From Ruegeria profundi (GTDB lineage: Bacteria > Pseudomonadota > Alphaproteobacteria > Rhodobacterales > Rhodobacteraceae), in contig NZ_LQBP01000002.1 of NCBI RefSeq assembly GCF_001507545.1, positions 434,001-498,000 on the forward strand: a DNA stretch of 64,000 nt, written 5' to 3'. Each line of letters opens with the position of its first letter. Position 1 is the first letter of the stretch. Positions 34,837 to 44,650 of this stretch are shown here, piece after piece. The translations under genes and the position numbers were made by a program. A model generated the notes under the pieces. That model made no database searches, had not been told where the DNA came from, and was given only the letters and a program-made list of their open reading frames with translations.

Positions 34837-35862
34837 ATGACCAAGATAAAGAATATGGAAGAATTCGCAGCCCTCAGCGGTATATCGCGACCCACGGTGT
34901 CTAAATACTTCCAGGATCCCGACAGCGTCCGCCCAACGACAAAAGCCCGCATAGAAGAAGCTCTTGAACGGTTTGATTACCGTCCGAACATCTATGCTGT
35001 GAACCAGAACCGGAAACTGACCAAGAATATCGGCATCGTGGTTCCCTATCTGGCCGATCCGTTCTTTGCCGAAATTGCGCGCTATCTGGAGCAGAGCTGT
35101 ATTGCTGCTGGGTATCGCCCATCCTTGTTCAGCTCTCATGGCGAACAAAAGCTGGAAAGTGAAATATTGGATGGTTTGCAATCTATGAAGCCCGCAGGGG
35201 TTCTTTTGGCCCCATTAGGCCGGATTTCGGACCGCTCAGCGATAGAAAAATTCTGTGCCAATGTTCCCACTGTCTTGTTTGACAGCAACATTGAGGGTCT
35301 GGGGGCTGCATTCATCGGATCCGACAATTTCAGCTTTGTGTCGCAGACCGTGGAATACATGACCCGGACGGGCGAGCCCCCATCATTCTTTGAAATGCGT
35401 ACGCCTGCGAACCCGAACGCCAACAAACGCAGGAAGGCCTATGTTGAAGTGATGGAGCGCCTGGGGTTTGAGCCACACATCATCAAGGTAGACGGCAAAG
35501 GTTGGGCGTTTGAAGAGATCGGGCACAAGGGTGCGCTGAAAGTATTGGAGGAGCGTGCTCTGAGAACGGATTCCGTTTTGTGCAGCAATGACCGGCTTGC
35601 CATTGGCTTTCTTGCTGCCTGTTTCGAACAAGGGATTCGGGTCGGTCGGAAAGAAGATTGTACGCTGCGCGTCGCCTCGAATGACGATCATCCGTTCGCA
35701 AAATTTACATGCCCTTCGTTGACGACGGCTGCGCATGACTATGACAACGTCGCCGGGCGAAGTGTCGAAACCCTATTTGAACTTATTGAAAATGGTGGGA
35801 AATTTGAGTCTCGAACCGAGACGCTGTTCCCAGCAAGGCTCGTTTTAAGGGACTCCGCATAA
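34837..35862 (+). CDS. LacI-family transcriptional regulator
   Basis: The 341-residue protein begins MTKIKNMEEFAALSGISRPT, with the recognition helix in SRPTVSKYFQDPDSVRPTT and the hinge before YRPNIYAVNQNRK. A sugar-binding domain follows (NIGIVVPYLADPFFAEIARY to SVLCSNDRLAIGFLAACF). I prefer the ATG at 34837 to the one at 34816 because the HTH then starts near the N-terminus. It lies 94 bases before smoE in the same direction and is the likely polyol-responsive repressor. A palindrome at 35871-35885 would be its site. Confidence 0.9.
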   Translation: MTKIKNMEEFAALSGISRPTVSKYFQDPDSVRPTTKARIEEALERFDYRPNIYAVNQNRKLTKNIGIVVPYLADPFFAEIARYLEQSCIAAGYRPSLFSSHGEQKLESEILDGLQSMKPAGVLLAPLGRISDRSAIEKFCANVPTVLFDSNIEGLGAAFIGSDNFSFVSQTVEYMTRTGEPPSFFEMRTPANPNANKRRKAYVEVMERLGFEPHIIKVDGKGWAFEEIGHKGALKVLEERALRTDSVLCSNDRLAIGFLAACFEQGIRVGRKEDCTLRVASNDDHPFAKFTCPSLTTAAHDYDNVAGRSVETLFELIENGGKFESRTETLFPARLVLRDSA

Positions 35863-35870
35863 CTCCTTTT

Positions 35871-35922
35871 TTTAACGCGCGTAAAGTTTTTATTGACTGC
35901 GCGATAATTTACACCCTAGGCT
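35871..35922 (+). promoter_or_regulatory. Probable operator and promoter of the smo operon
   Basis: TTTAACGCGCGTAAA (35871-35885) is a near-perfect palindrome with the central CG step typical of LacI-family sites. TTGACT at 35893-35898 can serve as the -35 box, with TAGGCT at 35917-35922 as a weak -10 box 18 bases on. A second CG-centred half (TGCGCGATAATTTA) overlaps the promoter. Confidence 0.55.
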
Positions 35923-35956
35923 AACAGCACGACATCCAAGCTCAGGGAGGACAGGG

Positions 35957-37261
35957 ATGTATCTGAAGCACGCACTTCGTGCGGCGACTGCAATGACTTT
36001 CGTCGCCACGGCAGCAGCCCACGCGCAATCCATCACCATCGCCACCGTAAACAACGGCGACATGATCCGGATGCAGGGCTATACCGACAAATTCACCGAA
36101 GCGACGGGTATCGATGTCGAGTGGGTGACACTTGAGGAAAACGTGCTGCGTCAGCGCGTAACCACCGACATCACGACCAAGGGTGGTCAGTTCGACATCA
36201 TGACCATCGGCATGTACGAAACCCCGATCTGGGGCGCGAACGGCTGGCTTGTTCCGCTTGATGGCATGTCGGCTGAATATGACGTGGACGACATCCTGCC
36301 CGCGATGGCGGGTGGCCTTAGCCACGAGGGCACGCTGTATGCCGCGCCGTTCTACGGCGAAAGCTCGATGATCATGTATCGTACCGACCTGATGGAGGCA
36401 GCAGGTCTGGAAATGCCCGAGGCGCCGACCTGGCAATTCGTCCGCGAAGCCGCTGCGGCCATGACAGACCGCGACAATGACATCAACGGCATCTGCCTGC
36501 GCGGCAAGGCGGGCTGGGGTGAGGGCGGTGCCTTCATCACCGTGACCGGAAACTCCTTTGGCGCACGCTGGTTTGACGAAGATTGGAAACCCCAGTTCGA
36601 TCAGCCCGAATGGAAAGAGGCGCTGACCTTCTTCGTAGATATGATGAGTGAATCCGGTCCGGCGGGCTATGCCACCAACGGTTTCAACGAAAACCTGTCG
36701 CTGTTTCAACAGGGCAAATGCGGTATGTGGATCGACGCGACCGTTGCGGCGTCATTTGTGACAAACCCCGACGATTCAACCGTGGCTGACAAGGTGGGCT
36801 TTGCCTTGGCGCCAAACTCGGAAGGCGTCGACAAGCGCGCCAACTGGCTTTGGGCCTGGGCACTGGCGATCCCAGCCGGTACGCAACAAGAGGATGCCGC
36901 GAAGCAGTTCATCGAATGGGCCACCTCGAAAGACTACATCGAACTGGTGGCCGAAAACGAAGGTTGGGCCAATGTGCCTCCGGGGGCGCGGACCTCGCTT
37001 TATGAGAACCCGAACTACAAGGAAGTCCCCTTCGCCAAGATGACGCTGGAATCAATCCTGATGGCTGATCCGCAGAACTGCTGCGCCCAGCCGACGCCTT
37101 ATACCGGAATCCAGTTCGTCGCGATCCCCGAATTCGCAGGCATAGCCACACAGGTGAGCCAGGAATTCTCGGCGGTGTATGCCGGACAGCAAACGGTGGA
37201 TGAAGCCCTTGCCAAAGCGCAGGCTTTCACCGCTGAAGAAATGGAAGCCGCAGGCTACTGA
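35957..37261 (+). CDS. smoE: Polyol (sorbitol/mannitol) ABC transporter binding protein
   Basis: The 434-residue protein follows GGGAGGACAGGG and has a signal peptide ending TAAAHA-Q. The MalE-type fold begins SITIATVNNGDMIRMQGYTD and contains GGQFDIMTIGMYETPIWG, typical of SmoE/MtlE. It binds sorbitol or mannitol in the periplasm for SmoFG. Gene order and sequence match the Rhodobacter smo operon. Hairpin sequence after the stop may keep its message more abundant than those for the permeases. Confidence 0.94.
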   Translation: MYLKHALRAATAMTFVATAAAHAQSITIATVNNGDMIRMQGYTDKFTEATGIDVEWVTLEENVLRQRVTTDITTKGGQFDIMTIGMYETPIWGANGWLVPLDGMSAEYDVDDILPAMAGGLSHEGTLYAAPFYGESSMIMYRTDLMEAAGLEMPEAPTWQFVREAAAAMTDRDNDINGICLRGKAGWGEGGAFITVTGNSFGARWFDEDWKPQFDQPEWKEALTFFVDMMSESGPAGYATNGFNENLSLFQQGKCGMWIDATVAASFVTNPDDSTVADKVGFALAPNSEGVDKRANWLWAWALAIPAGTQQEDAAKQFIEWATSKDYIELVAENEGWANVPPGARTSLYENPNYKEVPFAKMTLESILMADPQNCCAQPTPYTGIQFVAIPEFAGIATQVSQEFSAVYAGQQTVDEALAKAQAFTAEEMEAAGY

Positions 37262-37271
37262 GGCATCCTCC

Positions 37272-37302
37272 CCGGCGGGCGGGCAGCGATCTGCCCCCCG
37301 CT
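37272..37302 (+). promoter_or_regulatory. GC-rich hairpin between smoE and smoF
   Basis: GCGGGCAG and CTGCCCCCCGC can pair around CGAT, in the 107-base gap after smoE. No T-run follows. Such intercistronic hairpins commonly stabilise binding-protein messages. Confidence 0.5.
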
Positions 37303-37368
37303 CAACCCTTCCACAACTCGCGTTTTTCTCGCAGGCTGAGTTATGCCTGAACAGAGAGGGTTTGCGTC

Positions 37369-38235
37369 ATGGCAACTCAACATTCCCGATCCGTTGCTCG
37401 CCTGATGATGGCACCCGCAGTGGTCCTGCTGCTTGGCTGGATGCTCGTGCCGCTGACGATGACGCTGTACTTTTCGTTCAAGAAATACCTGCCACTGCGC
37501 GGAGGTGATCTGGGCTGGGTCGGCTTCGACAACTACGTCCGGTTCGTTTCCTCAAGTTCCTTTTGGCCCGCAGTTCAGGCGACGCTGGTGATCGTTGGCG
37601 GGGTTCTGGTAATCACGGTCATTCTGGGCGTGCTGCTGGCAATGCTGCTGGATCAACCAATGTGGGGGCAAGGCGTTGTTCGCATCCTCGTGATCGCACC
37701 ATTCTTCGTCATGCCCACCGTGTCTGCGCTGGTTTGGAAGAACATGTTCATGGACCCGGTCAACGGCCTGCTGGCCCATCTGTGGCGCCTTTTCGGGGCT
37801 GAGCCGATTTCATGGCTTTCTGAGGCGTCAATGACCTCGATCATCATGATCGTCTCGTGGCAGTGGCTGCCTTTCGCAACGTTAATCCTGCTGACCGCGA
37901 TCCAATCGCTGGACAGTGAACAGCTGGAAGCCGCCGAAATGGACGGCGCGCCAGTCCTAAAGCGTTTCTACCACATCATCCTGCCGCATCTGAGCCGCGC
38001 GATTACCATTGTGATCCTGATCCAGACGATCTTCCTTTTGTCGATCTTCGCAGAGATCTTCGTGACCACCGGCGGCGCATTCGGCACCCGTACGCTCACC
38101 TACCTGATCTTCCAGCGCGTGCTGGAAAGCCAGAACGTTGGCCTCGGATCCGCAGGAGGTGTCTACGCAATCATCTTAGCCAATATTGTCGCCATCTTCC
38201 TGATGCGCATCGTCGGCAAGAACCTGGACGCGTGA
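37369..38235 (+). CDS. smoF: Polyol ABC transporter permease
   Basis: The 288-residue protein has six predicted membrane helices and the cytoplasmic EAA loop LEAAEMDGAPVLKRFYHIIL near residue 185, which contacts the ATPase. It pairs with the permease encoded 12 bases downstream. Confidence 0.93.
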   Translation: MATQHSRSVARLMMAPAVVLLLGWMLVPLTMTLYFSFKKYLPLRGGDLGWVGFDNYVRFVSSSSFWPAVQATLVIVGGVLVITVILGVLLAMLLDQPMWGQGVVRILVIAPFFVMPTVSALVWKNMFMDPVNGLLAHLWRLFGAEPISWLSEASMTSIIMIVSWQWLPFATLILLTAIQSLDSEQLEAAEMDGAPVLKRFYHIILPHLSRAITIVILIQTIFLLSIFAEIFVTTGGAFGTRTLTYLIFQRVLESQNVGLGSAGGVYAIILANIVAIFLMRIVGKNLDA

Positions 38236-38247
38236 GGAGGTAAGACA

Positions 38248-39078
38248 ATGGCCCGCGCAGTCACAACCCGCCGCAAATCGCTGAATACCGCCCTCGCTTG
38301 GGCCGTTGGTTTGCTGATCTTTTTCCCGATACTCTGGACCATCCTGACCAGCTTCAAGACCGAGGCGCAGGCGATCGCCAGCCCGCCGCTGTTCCTGAAC
38401 TTCAACTGGACGTTGGAAAACTACGCCATTGTGCAGGAACGGTCCGACTATATGCGGTTCCTATGGAATTCGGTCATCATAGCCGGGGGTTCGACTATTC
38501 TCGGCGTTATCATCGCCGTCCCCGCCGCATGGGCGATGGCATTCGTGCCATCCAAGCGAACCAAGGACATCCTGCTATGGATGCTGTCCACCAAGATGTT
38601 GCCTGCGGTCGGTGTTCTATACCCGATTTACCTGTTGTTCATCCGACTGGGCCTGCTGGACACGCGCGGAGGGCTGGTCGTCGTGCTGATGCTCATCAAC
38701 CTGCCGATCATCGTTTGGATGCTCTACACCTATTTCCGCGAGATTCCGGGTGAAATTCTGGAAGCCGCGCGGATGGACGGTGCGACGTTGAAAGAGGAAA
38801 TCCTTTATGTCCTGACACCCATGGCCATTCCCGGCATCGCCTCGACCGTGCTGTTGAACTTCATTCTGGCCTGGAACGAAGCATTCTGGACGCTCAACTT
38901 GACAGCCGTGGATGCTGCACCGCTAACGGCCTTCATCGCCAGCTATTCCAGCCCAGAAGGCCTGTTCTTTGCCAAGCTCAGCGCGGCCTCGACCATGGCG
39001 ATTGCGCCGATCCTGATCCTTGGCTGGTTCAGCCAGAAACAACTTGTCCGCGGCCTGACCTTCGGCGCTGTGAAATAA
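38248..39078 (+). CDS. smoG: Polyol ABC transporter permease
   Basis: The 276-residue protein has six predicted helices with the EAA loop LEAARMDGATLKEEILYVLT near residue 170 and the usual start IFFPILWTILTSFKTEAQAI. It is the second membrane subunit of the polyol importer. Confidence 0.93.
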   Translation: MARAVTTRRKSLNTALAWAVGLLIFFPILWTILTSFKTEAQAIASPPLFLNFNWTLENYAIVQERSDYMRFLWNSVIIAGGSTILGVIIAVPAAWAMAFVPSKRTKDILLWMLSTKMLPAVGVLYPIYLLFIRLGLLDTRGGLVVVLMLINLPIIVWMLYTYFREIPGEILEAARMDGATLKEEILYVLTPMAIPGIASTVLLNFILAWNEAFWTLNLTAVDAAPLTAFIASYSSPEGLFFAKLSAASTMAIAPILILGWFSQKQLVRGLTFGAVK

Positions 39079-39090
39079 GGAAGACTTCTC

Positions 39091-40095
39091 ATGGGACGTA
39101 TTCAACTCAAGTCCGTGACCAAAAGCTTCGGCGATGTTGAGGTCATTCCTCCGCTGGACCTGACCATCGAGGACGGTGAGTTCACAGTCTTTGTTGGACC
39201 TTCGGGTTGCGGCAAGTCCACGCTTTTACGCTTGATTGCAGGGCTGGAGGATATCACTTCGGGCTCTATCGACATTGATGGGGCAGATGCCACCGACGTA
39301 CCCCCCGCAAGACGTGGGTTGGCGATGGTGTTCCAGTCCTACGCACTTTACCCGCATATGACGGTACGCAAGAACATCGCGTTCCCTCTGCGCATGGCGA
39401 AGCTGGATCAGGCCGAAATCGACAAACGCGTCGAAGGCGCGGCAGCCGTTTTGAACCTGACAGACTATCTTGACCGTCGTCCTGGCCAGTTATCCGGTGG
39501 CCAGCGCCAGCGTGTTGCCATAGGTCGGGCGATTGTTCGCGAGCCCGCTGCGTTCCTGTTCGATGAACCGCTGTCGAACCTCGACGCCGCACTGCGCGTT
39601 GGCATGCGGTTGGAAATCAGTGAATTGCATGAGCGTCTGGCGACCACAATGATCTACGTGACCCACGATCAGGTCGAAGCCATGACCATGGCCGACAAGA
39701 TCGTCGTGCTTCAAGCCGGAGTGATCGAGCAAGTCGGCAGCCCGCTGGAGCTTTATCGGACGCCGCGCAACCTGTTTGTCGCCGGGTTCATAGGCTCACC
39801 AAAGATGAACTTTATCGAGGGACCCGAAGCAGCAAAACACGGGGCTCACACCATCGGAATCCGGCCTGAACACATCGCAGTTTCGGAATCCGAAGGTGAC
39901 TGGTCCGGGGTCGTCAGCGTTTCGGAACACCTTGGATCTGACACGTTCTTCCATATTCACGAAACCGGTCTGGCAGAAACGATTACCGTCCGTGCCGATG
40001 GCGAGGTCGGCTTCCGCCACGGGGACCGCATTCATCTGACACCACGGGCCGATGTAATCCATCGATTTAACGCGAAAGGCTTGCGGATCGAATGA
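39091..40095 (+). CDS. smoK: Polyol ABC transporter ATPase
   Basis: The 334-residue MalK-type ATPase has the Walker A box GPSGCGKST, signature [14 protein letters not shown], Walker [16 protein letters not shown] and the H-loop [15 protein letters not shown], followed by the C-terminal TOBE-type regulatory domain ([16 protein letters not shown]). It energises SmoFG. Its stop overlaps the start of smoS by four bases. Confidence 0.96.
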   Translation: MGRIQLKSVTKSFGDVEVIPPLDLTIEDGEFTVFVGPSGCGKSTLLRLIAGLEDITSGSIDIDGADATDVPPARRGLAMVFQSYALYPHMTVRKNIAFPLRMAKLDQAEIDKRVEGAAAVLNLTDYLDRRPGQLSGGQRQRVAIGRAIVREPAAFLFDEPLSNLDAALRVGMRLEISELHERLATTMIYVTHDQVEAMTMADKIVVLQAGVIEQVGSPLELYRTPRNLFVAGFIGSPKMNFIEGPEAAKHGAHTIGIRPEHIAVSESEGDWSGVVSVSEHLGSDTFFHIHETGLAETITVRADGEVGFRHGDRIHLTPRADVIHRFNAKGLRIE

Positions 40096-40865
40096 CACGT
40101 CTGGCAGGCAAAACCGCCCTGATCACAGGGGCCGCGCGCGGCATCGGGTTCGCCTTTGCCAAGGCCTATGTGGCAGAGGGCGCGCGCGTCGCGATAGCTG
40201 ATATCGACATCCAGCGTGCGCGGGGTGCGGCCGCAGAGATTGGCGAGGCAGCATTCGCCATCAAAATGGACGTGACCAATCAGCAAAGCATCGACGAGGC
40301 CGTAGAGAAAACAACCGACCGTTTCGGACCCATCGACATTCTGATCAACAACGCTGCTATCTTCACTGCCGCACCAATCGTTGAGATCGAGCGTGCCGAC
40401 TACAACCGCGTTTTTGACATCAACGTCGCTGGCGTGCTTTTCACAATGCAAGCGGTCGCCCGCCACATGATCGCGCAGGGAACAAGAGGTCGGATCATTA
40501 ACATGGCGTCGCAGGCCGGACGGCGGGGCGAGCCTTTGGTTGCGGTCTACTGCGCCAGCAAAGCGGCAATCATCTCTCTGACACAATCGGCAGGCCTAAA
40601 CCTGATCTCTCATGGAATAAACGTAAATGCCATTGCCCCCGGTGTAGTCGACGGCGAACACTGGGACGGCGTTGATGCGTTTTTCGCGAAACATGAAGGC
40701 AAACCCCCCGGCCAAAAGAAGCGCGAAGTGGCAGCAGCCATTCCCTATGGCCGGATGGGGCGCGCTGAAGACCTGACCGGCATGGCGGTATTTCTCGCCT
40801 CGGATGAGGCCAAGTACATCGTCGCACAAACCTACAACGTCGATGGCGGAAACTGGATGAGCTGA
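40092..40865 (+). CDS. smoS: Short-chain sorbitol dehydrogenase
   Basis: The 257-residue SDR enzyme has the cofactor motif [15 protein letters not shown], the NNAAIF strand and the catalytic YCASKAA pair. It oxidises D-sorbitol to fructose, and perhaps galactitol. It overlaps smoK by four bases and mtlK by one (TGATG), so it is translated with the transport genes. Confidence 0.93.
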   Translation: MTRLAGKTALITGAARGIGFAFAKAYVAEGARVAIADIDIQRARGAAAEIGEAAFAIKMDVTNQQSIDEAVEKTTDRFGPIDILINNAAIFTAAPIVEIERADYNRVFDINVAGVLFTMQAVARHMIAQGTRGRIINMASQAGRRGEPLVAVYCASKAAIISLTQSAGLNLISHGINVNAIAPGVVDGEHWDGVDAFFAKHEGKPPGQKKREVAAAIPYGRMGRAEDLTGMAVFLASDEAKYIVAQTYNVDGGNWMS

Positions 40866-42370
40866 TGGACCCTGTGGCGAATGCAAAACCTCCGGTGCGG
40901 CTGCGGCGTGACAACCTGTCAAACCTGCCAGCGACTGTCAAAGTGCCGACGTACCAGGTAACGGATCTGAGTCCGGGCATAGTACACATCGGACTAGGCA
41001 ATTTTCATCGCGCACACCAGGCTTGGTATATTCACCAGCTATTGCAGCATGGACAGGCCCATGACTGGGCAATCATCGGGGCTGGCGTACGAAGTTATGA
41101 CGCCGAGATGCGAGAAAGACTGCTTGCGCAGGACTGTCTGACAACGCTCATTGAACTGGATCCGCATGGGATATCAGCCGAGGTGATTGGTCCGATGATT
41201 GACTACCTGCCGATTGAGGCGGGCAACGCTGCTCTGATACGGCAGATGGTTGATCCTTCCATACGGATTGTGTCGCTGACAGTAACCGAGGGCGGTTATT
41301 ATCTGGATGCCAACTCCGGGATCTTGGACACTGATCAAGAAGATATTCGCCATGACGCGGAAAACCCGAACCAGCCCCGCACGGCCTTTGGCGCCATAGT
41401 TGCAGCGCTAAAGCAACGCCGGGCCGGTGGTATCAAACCATTTACGACGCTGAGCTGCGACAACCTTCAGGGAAACGGCGCAATTCTGCGCAACTGCGTA
41501 GTTGGCCTGGCGCGTATGTCCGACCCGGATCTGGCTGATTGGATTGACGAAAACAGTGCGTTCCCCAATTCGATGGTGGATTGCATTGTACCCGCGACGA
41601 CAGACCATGTCGTCTCGCAATGCCTCGCGCTCGGCCTCGACGATCGTGCTCCAGTTTCACATGAGAATTTTCGCCAATGGGTGATCGAGGATGACTTCTG
41701 CGCCGGGCGTCCACCCCTCGAACAGGTCGGGGTAACGCTGACCCACGATGTTCACAGCTATGAAGCTATGAAACTTCGGATATTGAACGGGGGCCACCAG
41801 TTGCTCGCAAATGTCGGGGAAATTCTGAATGTACCGACGATTTCAGGCTGTATGCACGACCCAGATATCGCGGCGTTTTTCCAGAAAGTTCAAGCTGAAG
41901 AAATCCTGCCCCATGTGAAGGCTGTCCCCGGAACGACATCGACGGAGTATCTTGGGCTGGTTGCAAAGCGATTTGCCAACACCGCGATTCACGATACAAC
42001 GCGCCGGGTGGCGTTTGACGGATCTGCACGGCATCCCGGATTTTTACTGCCATCCCTGCGCGATGCACTTGCGTCAGGGTCATCCACAAACGGGCTCGCA
42101 TTGGCCGCGGCGTTCTGGTGCCGGATGTGTGCGGGTGTCCGTGAGGATGGTTCTGAAATTGCCCCCAACGACCCCCAATGGGAGAGTTTGCAGAAAACCG
42201 CGCTGGCGTCCAAAGCTGATCCAGCCCTTTGGGTCGAACAACGCCAATACTATGGTGACTTTGGCAGCGAAACGCAGTTTTCTAGGGCCTTTGCCCACTG
42301 GCTGAACTTGATCTGGGAAAGTGGCAGCCGGGCGGCTTTAGCTGAATATGTGGTATTGCCAAGTTGTTGA
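40865..42370 (+). CDS. mtlK: Mannitol 2-dehydrogenase
   Basis: The 501-residue long-chain polyol dehydrogenase has GIVHIGLGNFHRAHQAWY near residue 40 and the catalytic EAMKLRILNGGHQLLANVG region. It oxidises D-mannitol to fructose. In Rhodobacter a xylulose kinase gene follows; here the operon ends and an IS6 remnant begins after about 35 bases, so a fructokinase function must come from elsewhere. Confidence 0.94.
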   Translation: MDPVANAKPPVRLRRDNLSNLPATVKVPTYQVTDLSPGIVHIGLGNFHRAHQAWYIHQLLQHGQAHDWAIIGAGVRSYDAEMRERLLAQDCLTTLIELDPHGISAEVIGPMIDYLPIEAGNAALIRQMVDPSIRIVSLTVTEGGYYLDANSGILDTDQEDIRHDAENPNQPRTAFGAIVAALKQRRAGGIKPFTTLSCDNLQGNGAILRNCVVGLARMSDPDLADWIDENSAFPNSMVDCIVPATTDHVVSQCLALGLDDRAPVSHENFRQWVIEDDFCAGRPPLEQVGVTLTHDVHSYEAMKLRILNGGHQLLANVGEILNVPTISGCMHDPDIAAFFQKVQAEEILPHVKAVPGTTSTEYLGLVAKRFANTAIHDTTRRVAFDGSARHPGFLLPSLRDALASGSSTNGLALAAAFWCRMCAGVREDGSEIAPNDPQWESLQKTALASKADPALWVEQRQYYGDFGSETQFSRAFAHWLNLIWESGSRAALAEYVVLPSC

Positions 42371-42404
42371 CCAGGTTTGATAAAGCTATGTCAGTGCCGT
42401 GAGA

Positions 42405-42924
42405 ATATCGACCAATTCGCCGCGCTTCTGAACACGGCACTTGTCGAGATCCTGTTGGCAGCGCGGGGTGTGATGGTCATTTGGGAAGCAATCCGGCTGT
42501 GGCGGGCGATCGACGCAAATGGAGGTGTTGTCGATATTCTCGTGCAAACGCGCAGGAATGCAAAAGCCGAGAAGCGGTTTTTCAAAGACTGGTTTCGCAG
42601 TTTGGCCAACTATGGGTCGTGATCACCAACAAATTGCGCAGCTATATTAAACCAATCAAAGCTCTGGCCCCAGACACTGACCGCCGCGCCCACAAAGGTC
42701 TCAACACCGCGATCGAAGTATCGCACAGACAGGCCCACAAACGGGCGAAGATGTTCGGTTGGTTCAAATCCAACTGGCTAGCTCAGAGGTTTCTGTCCGC
42801 GCATGACCGGATCGATCTGATCTTCTGCCCCTGCCGTTATCAACTCACCGCCGCCTCATACCGCCACGCCCGCAACGATGCATTTAACCTCTGGGCCAAC
42901 TACACTGCCGAAACAGCAGTATGA
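42405..42924 (+). mobile_element. IS6-family transposase remnant, C-terminal half, frameshifted
   Basis: One frame reads LWRAIDANGGVVDILVQTRR and NAKAEKRFFKDW up to about 42600. A second frame continues VVITNKLRSYIKPIKALAPD, RRAHKGLNTAIEVSHR, RFLSAHDRIDLIFCPCRYQL and RHARNDAFNLWANY. These match the middle and end of IS6 transposases. The helix-turn-helix front half is absent. It follows mtlK directly and probably cut the smo operon. Confidence 0.85.
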
Positions 42925-43138
42925 ACCAGTCTGTGCCAATTTTTCAGACACTGCAGAAAACAACTTGGCAATGCCGTTGGTCCATATCTGCCTATGGAAA
43001 TTGGATACAGCCGATCATGACCATAGGTTGCTTTTGAAAGTGGATCAGACAATCTGCACCAATACCAGATGTGATTGCACGGGCGCTTCTTGCGCCATTG
43101 TGCCGGACGATTTTATTTTTCAGTGTCCTGCTCTTTTG
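42925..43138. other. Gap between the IS6 remnant and the amidohydrolase gene
   Basis: No gene was recognised. No convincing terminator for the minus-strand amidohydrolase gene was seen either. Confidence 0.35.
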
Positions 43139-44650
43139 TCACGCAGGTCTGACGTTGTCTGCCAACCAGTTCTCGTACCAGCGCATCAGGCAAGACCTAA
43201 GGGTGGCGTAGTCCTTCGTGCTGAGTTTTTGGTCGGTTGCGCGTTGCATTTCTTCGGCCACGTTCTGAAGAACATCGTGCTCGTCGCGACCACATGTTTC
43301 TCCGTCTACAACTGCCAATGAACCGCCAGTGTAAACCTTTTGGATGTCCGTAGACTTTGCACTGCTCACCAGCAGCTCAACCGGATCAACATGCTCGGCC
43401 AGCCAAGGTCCTTTCAGGCGGTTCAGGTTTACAATTTGAAAATCGGCGCGTTTGCCAATTGAGAGGCTGCCAATGTGTTGATCCATACCCATCAGGCGCG
43501 CGCCGCCCATTGTTGCCATGTCAAAGACGTCTTGTGCGCTCAGGTCCGGTTGTGTCGGATCGTCAGACCAATAGAGGTTCCGGGCCAGGCGCATCTCTGC
43601 GAACATGTCATCATCATTTGCCAGGCTCGTGCCATCCATCCCAAGCGCAAGATTTATCCCCAAACTCTTCATTCTTGGTGCGCGCGCGATCCCACACCGC
43701 AACCGCAAATTTGAACTGGGGTTGCAAACGATATGAGCCCCCATATCGGCAACACGGTTCAGATCTTTGTCATCGGCCCAGACCATGTGCGCCAACGACA
43801 GATTTTCACTTAACAAGCCGGACTGGGCCAATTCGCTAATGGAAGTCGGAAAATCAGCACCCCCAATGGTCCGATGTTGCAGTAAGGACTCTTCCGCGTG
43901 GGTTTGAACGCGCACACCTTTTTCCCGTACCGTTCGGCCGATGTCGCGCAAAAGCCGTCGCCCCGTCCAGTGGGGTGCCGTTGGCCCAAACCAAATATCC
44001 ACGGTATCCGTTCCCCGGTATTCTTCGTGTAATCGGGAAATCAGGTTTACGTAGTTTTCCGGTTCCAAGCGTTTGCGAGAAATGTGTTTGCGCTGCAGCG
44101 TTCCTCTTAAGCTTTCAGGCAATGACGCAAGGAAAGCTTGATCCTGCCCATCGGGGTGCACCAGCCGATTTTGCCAGCGTTCTCCGGGTGCGACTGCGCA
44201 GGCAAGACCCAGACTCGAAAATACTTGGATTTTTTCCCTGATTTTACTTTCGGAAAGCGCCACGGTCTCTGCGGCTGTACAGCAATCCACAACGGCCGTT
44301 ACCCCGCTTTTTAGTAGCCGTAGTGAGGCGTATTCTGTGGCCGTTCTGGACGAGATGTCCGCAGCTCCGGCAGCGGACAAAATCCAAGGTTCCAAGACAT
44401 CGTCAAAAATCCCTTGATTCACCAGATTCACCCCAAAACAATGGTGGTGAGCATTCACGAAACCCGGTGCGATCACGGTACTTTCGTCTTTGTGCAGCGT
44501 TGCTTCAGGGTAGCGCGACCTTAGTTCCGGAAACGGTGCAAGGTCGCAGATTTTTCCCTGGCTGACATAAATCGCGTGGTTCTTATGACTGTGAAACGCA
44601 TCAACAATGACCCACTTTGCCGCGAATATGGCTCTACTATCAGCCGGCAT
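43139..44650 (-). CDS. Metal-dependent amidohydrolase, guanine/8-oxoguanine/s-triazine deaminase superfamily
   Basis: The 503-residue enzyme has the amidohydrolase metal ligands: the HxH pair in APGFVNAHHHCFG near residue 69, the histidine in VQTHAEESLLQHR, a second in SLAHMVWADD, and the aspartate in LALGMDGTSLANDDD. Members deaminate or dechlorinate purine- or triazine-like rings. The C-terminal extension after ADFQIVNLNRL is longer than in most. It overlaps the DUF1989 gene by 11 bases, so both should act on one nitrogen-rich substrate. The exact ring is not known. Confidence 0.87.
   Translation of the reverse strand: MPADSRAIFAAKWVIVDAFHSHKNHAIYVSQGKICDLAPFPELRSRYPEATLHKDESTVIAPGFVNAHHHCFGVNLVNQGIFDDVLEPWILSAAGAADISSRTATEYASLRLLKSGVTAVVDCCTAAETVALSESKIREKIQVFSSLGLACAVAPGERWQNRLVHPDGQDQAFLASLPESLRGTLQRKHISRKRLEPENYVNLISRLHEEYRGTDTVDIWFGPTAPHWTGRRLLRDIGRTVREKGVRVQTHAEESLLQHRTIGGADFPTSISELAQSGLLSENLSLAHMVWADDKDLNRVADMGAHIVCNPSSNLRLRCGIARAPRMKSLGINLALGMDGTSLANDDDMFAEMRLARNLYWSDDPTQPDLSAQDVFDMATMGGARLMGMDQHIGSLSIGKRADFQIVNLNRLKGPWLAEHVDPVELLVSSAKSTDIQKVYTGGSLAVVDGETCGRDEHDVLQNVAEEMQRATDQKLSTKDYATLRSCLMRWYENWLADNVRPA

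Noticed and set aside
34359..35181. Two minus-strand frames near the LacI gene start
   Set aside because: They overlap the LacI helix-turn-helix region and the 48-base repeat, with no recognisable protein.
35942..36709. Minus-strand frame of 255 codons across smoE
   Set aside because: It is antisense to smoE and lacks a domain or ribosome-binding site.
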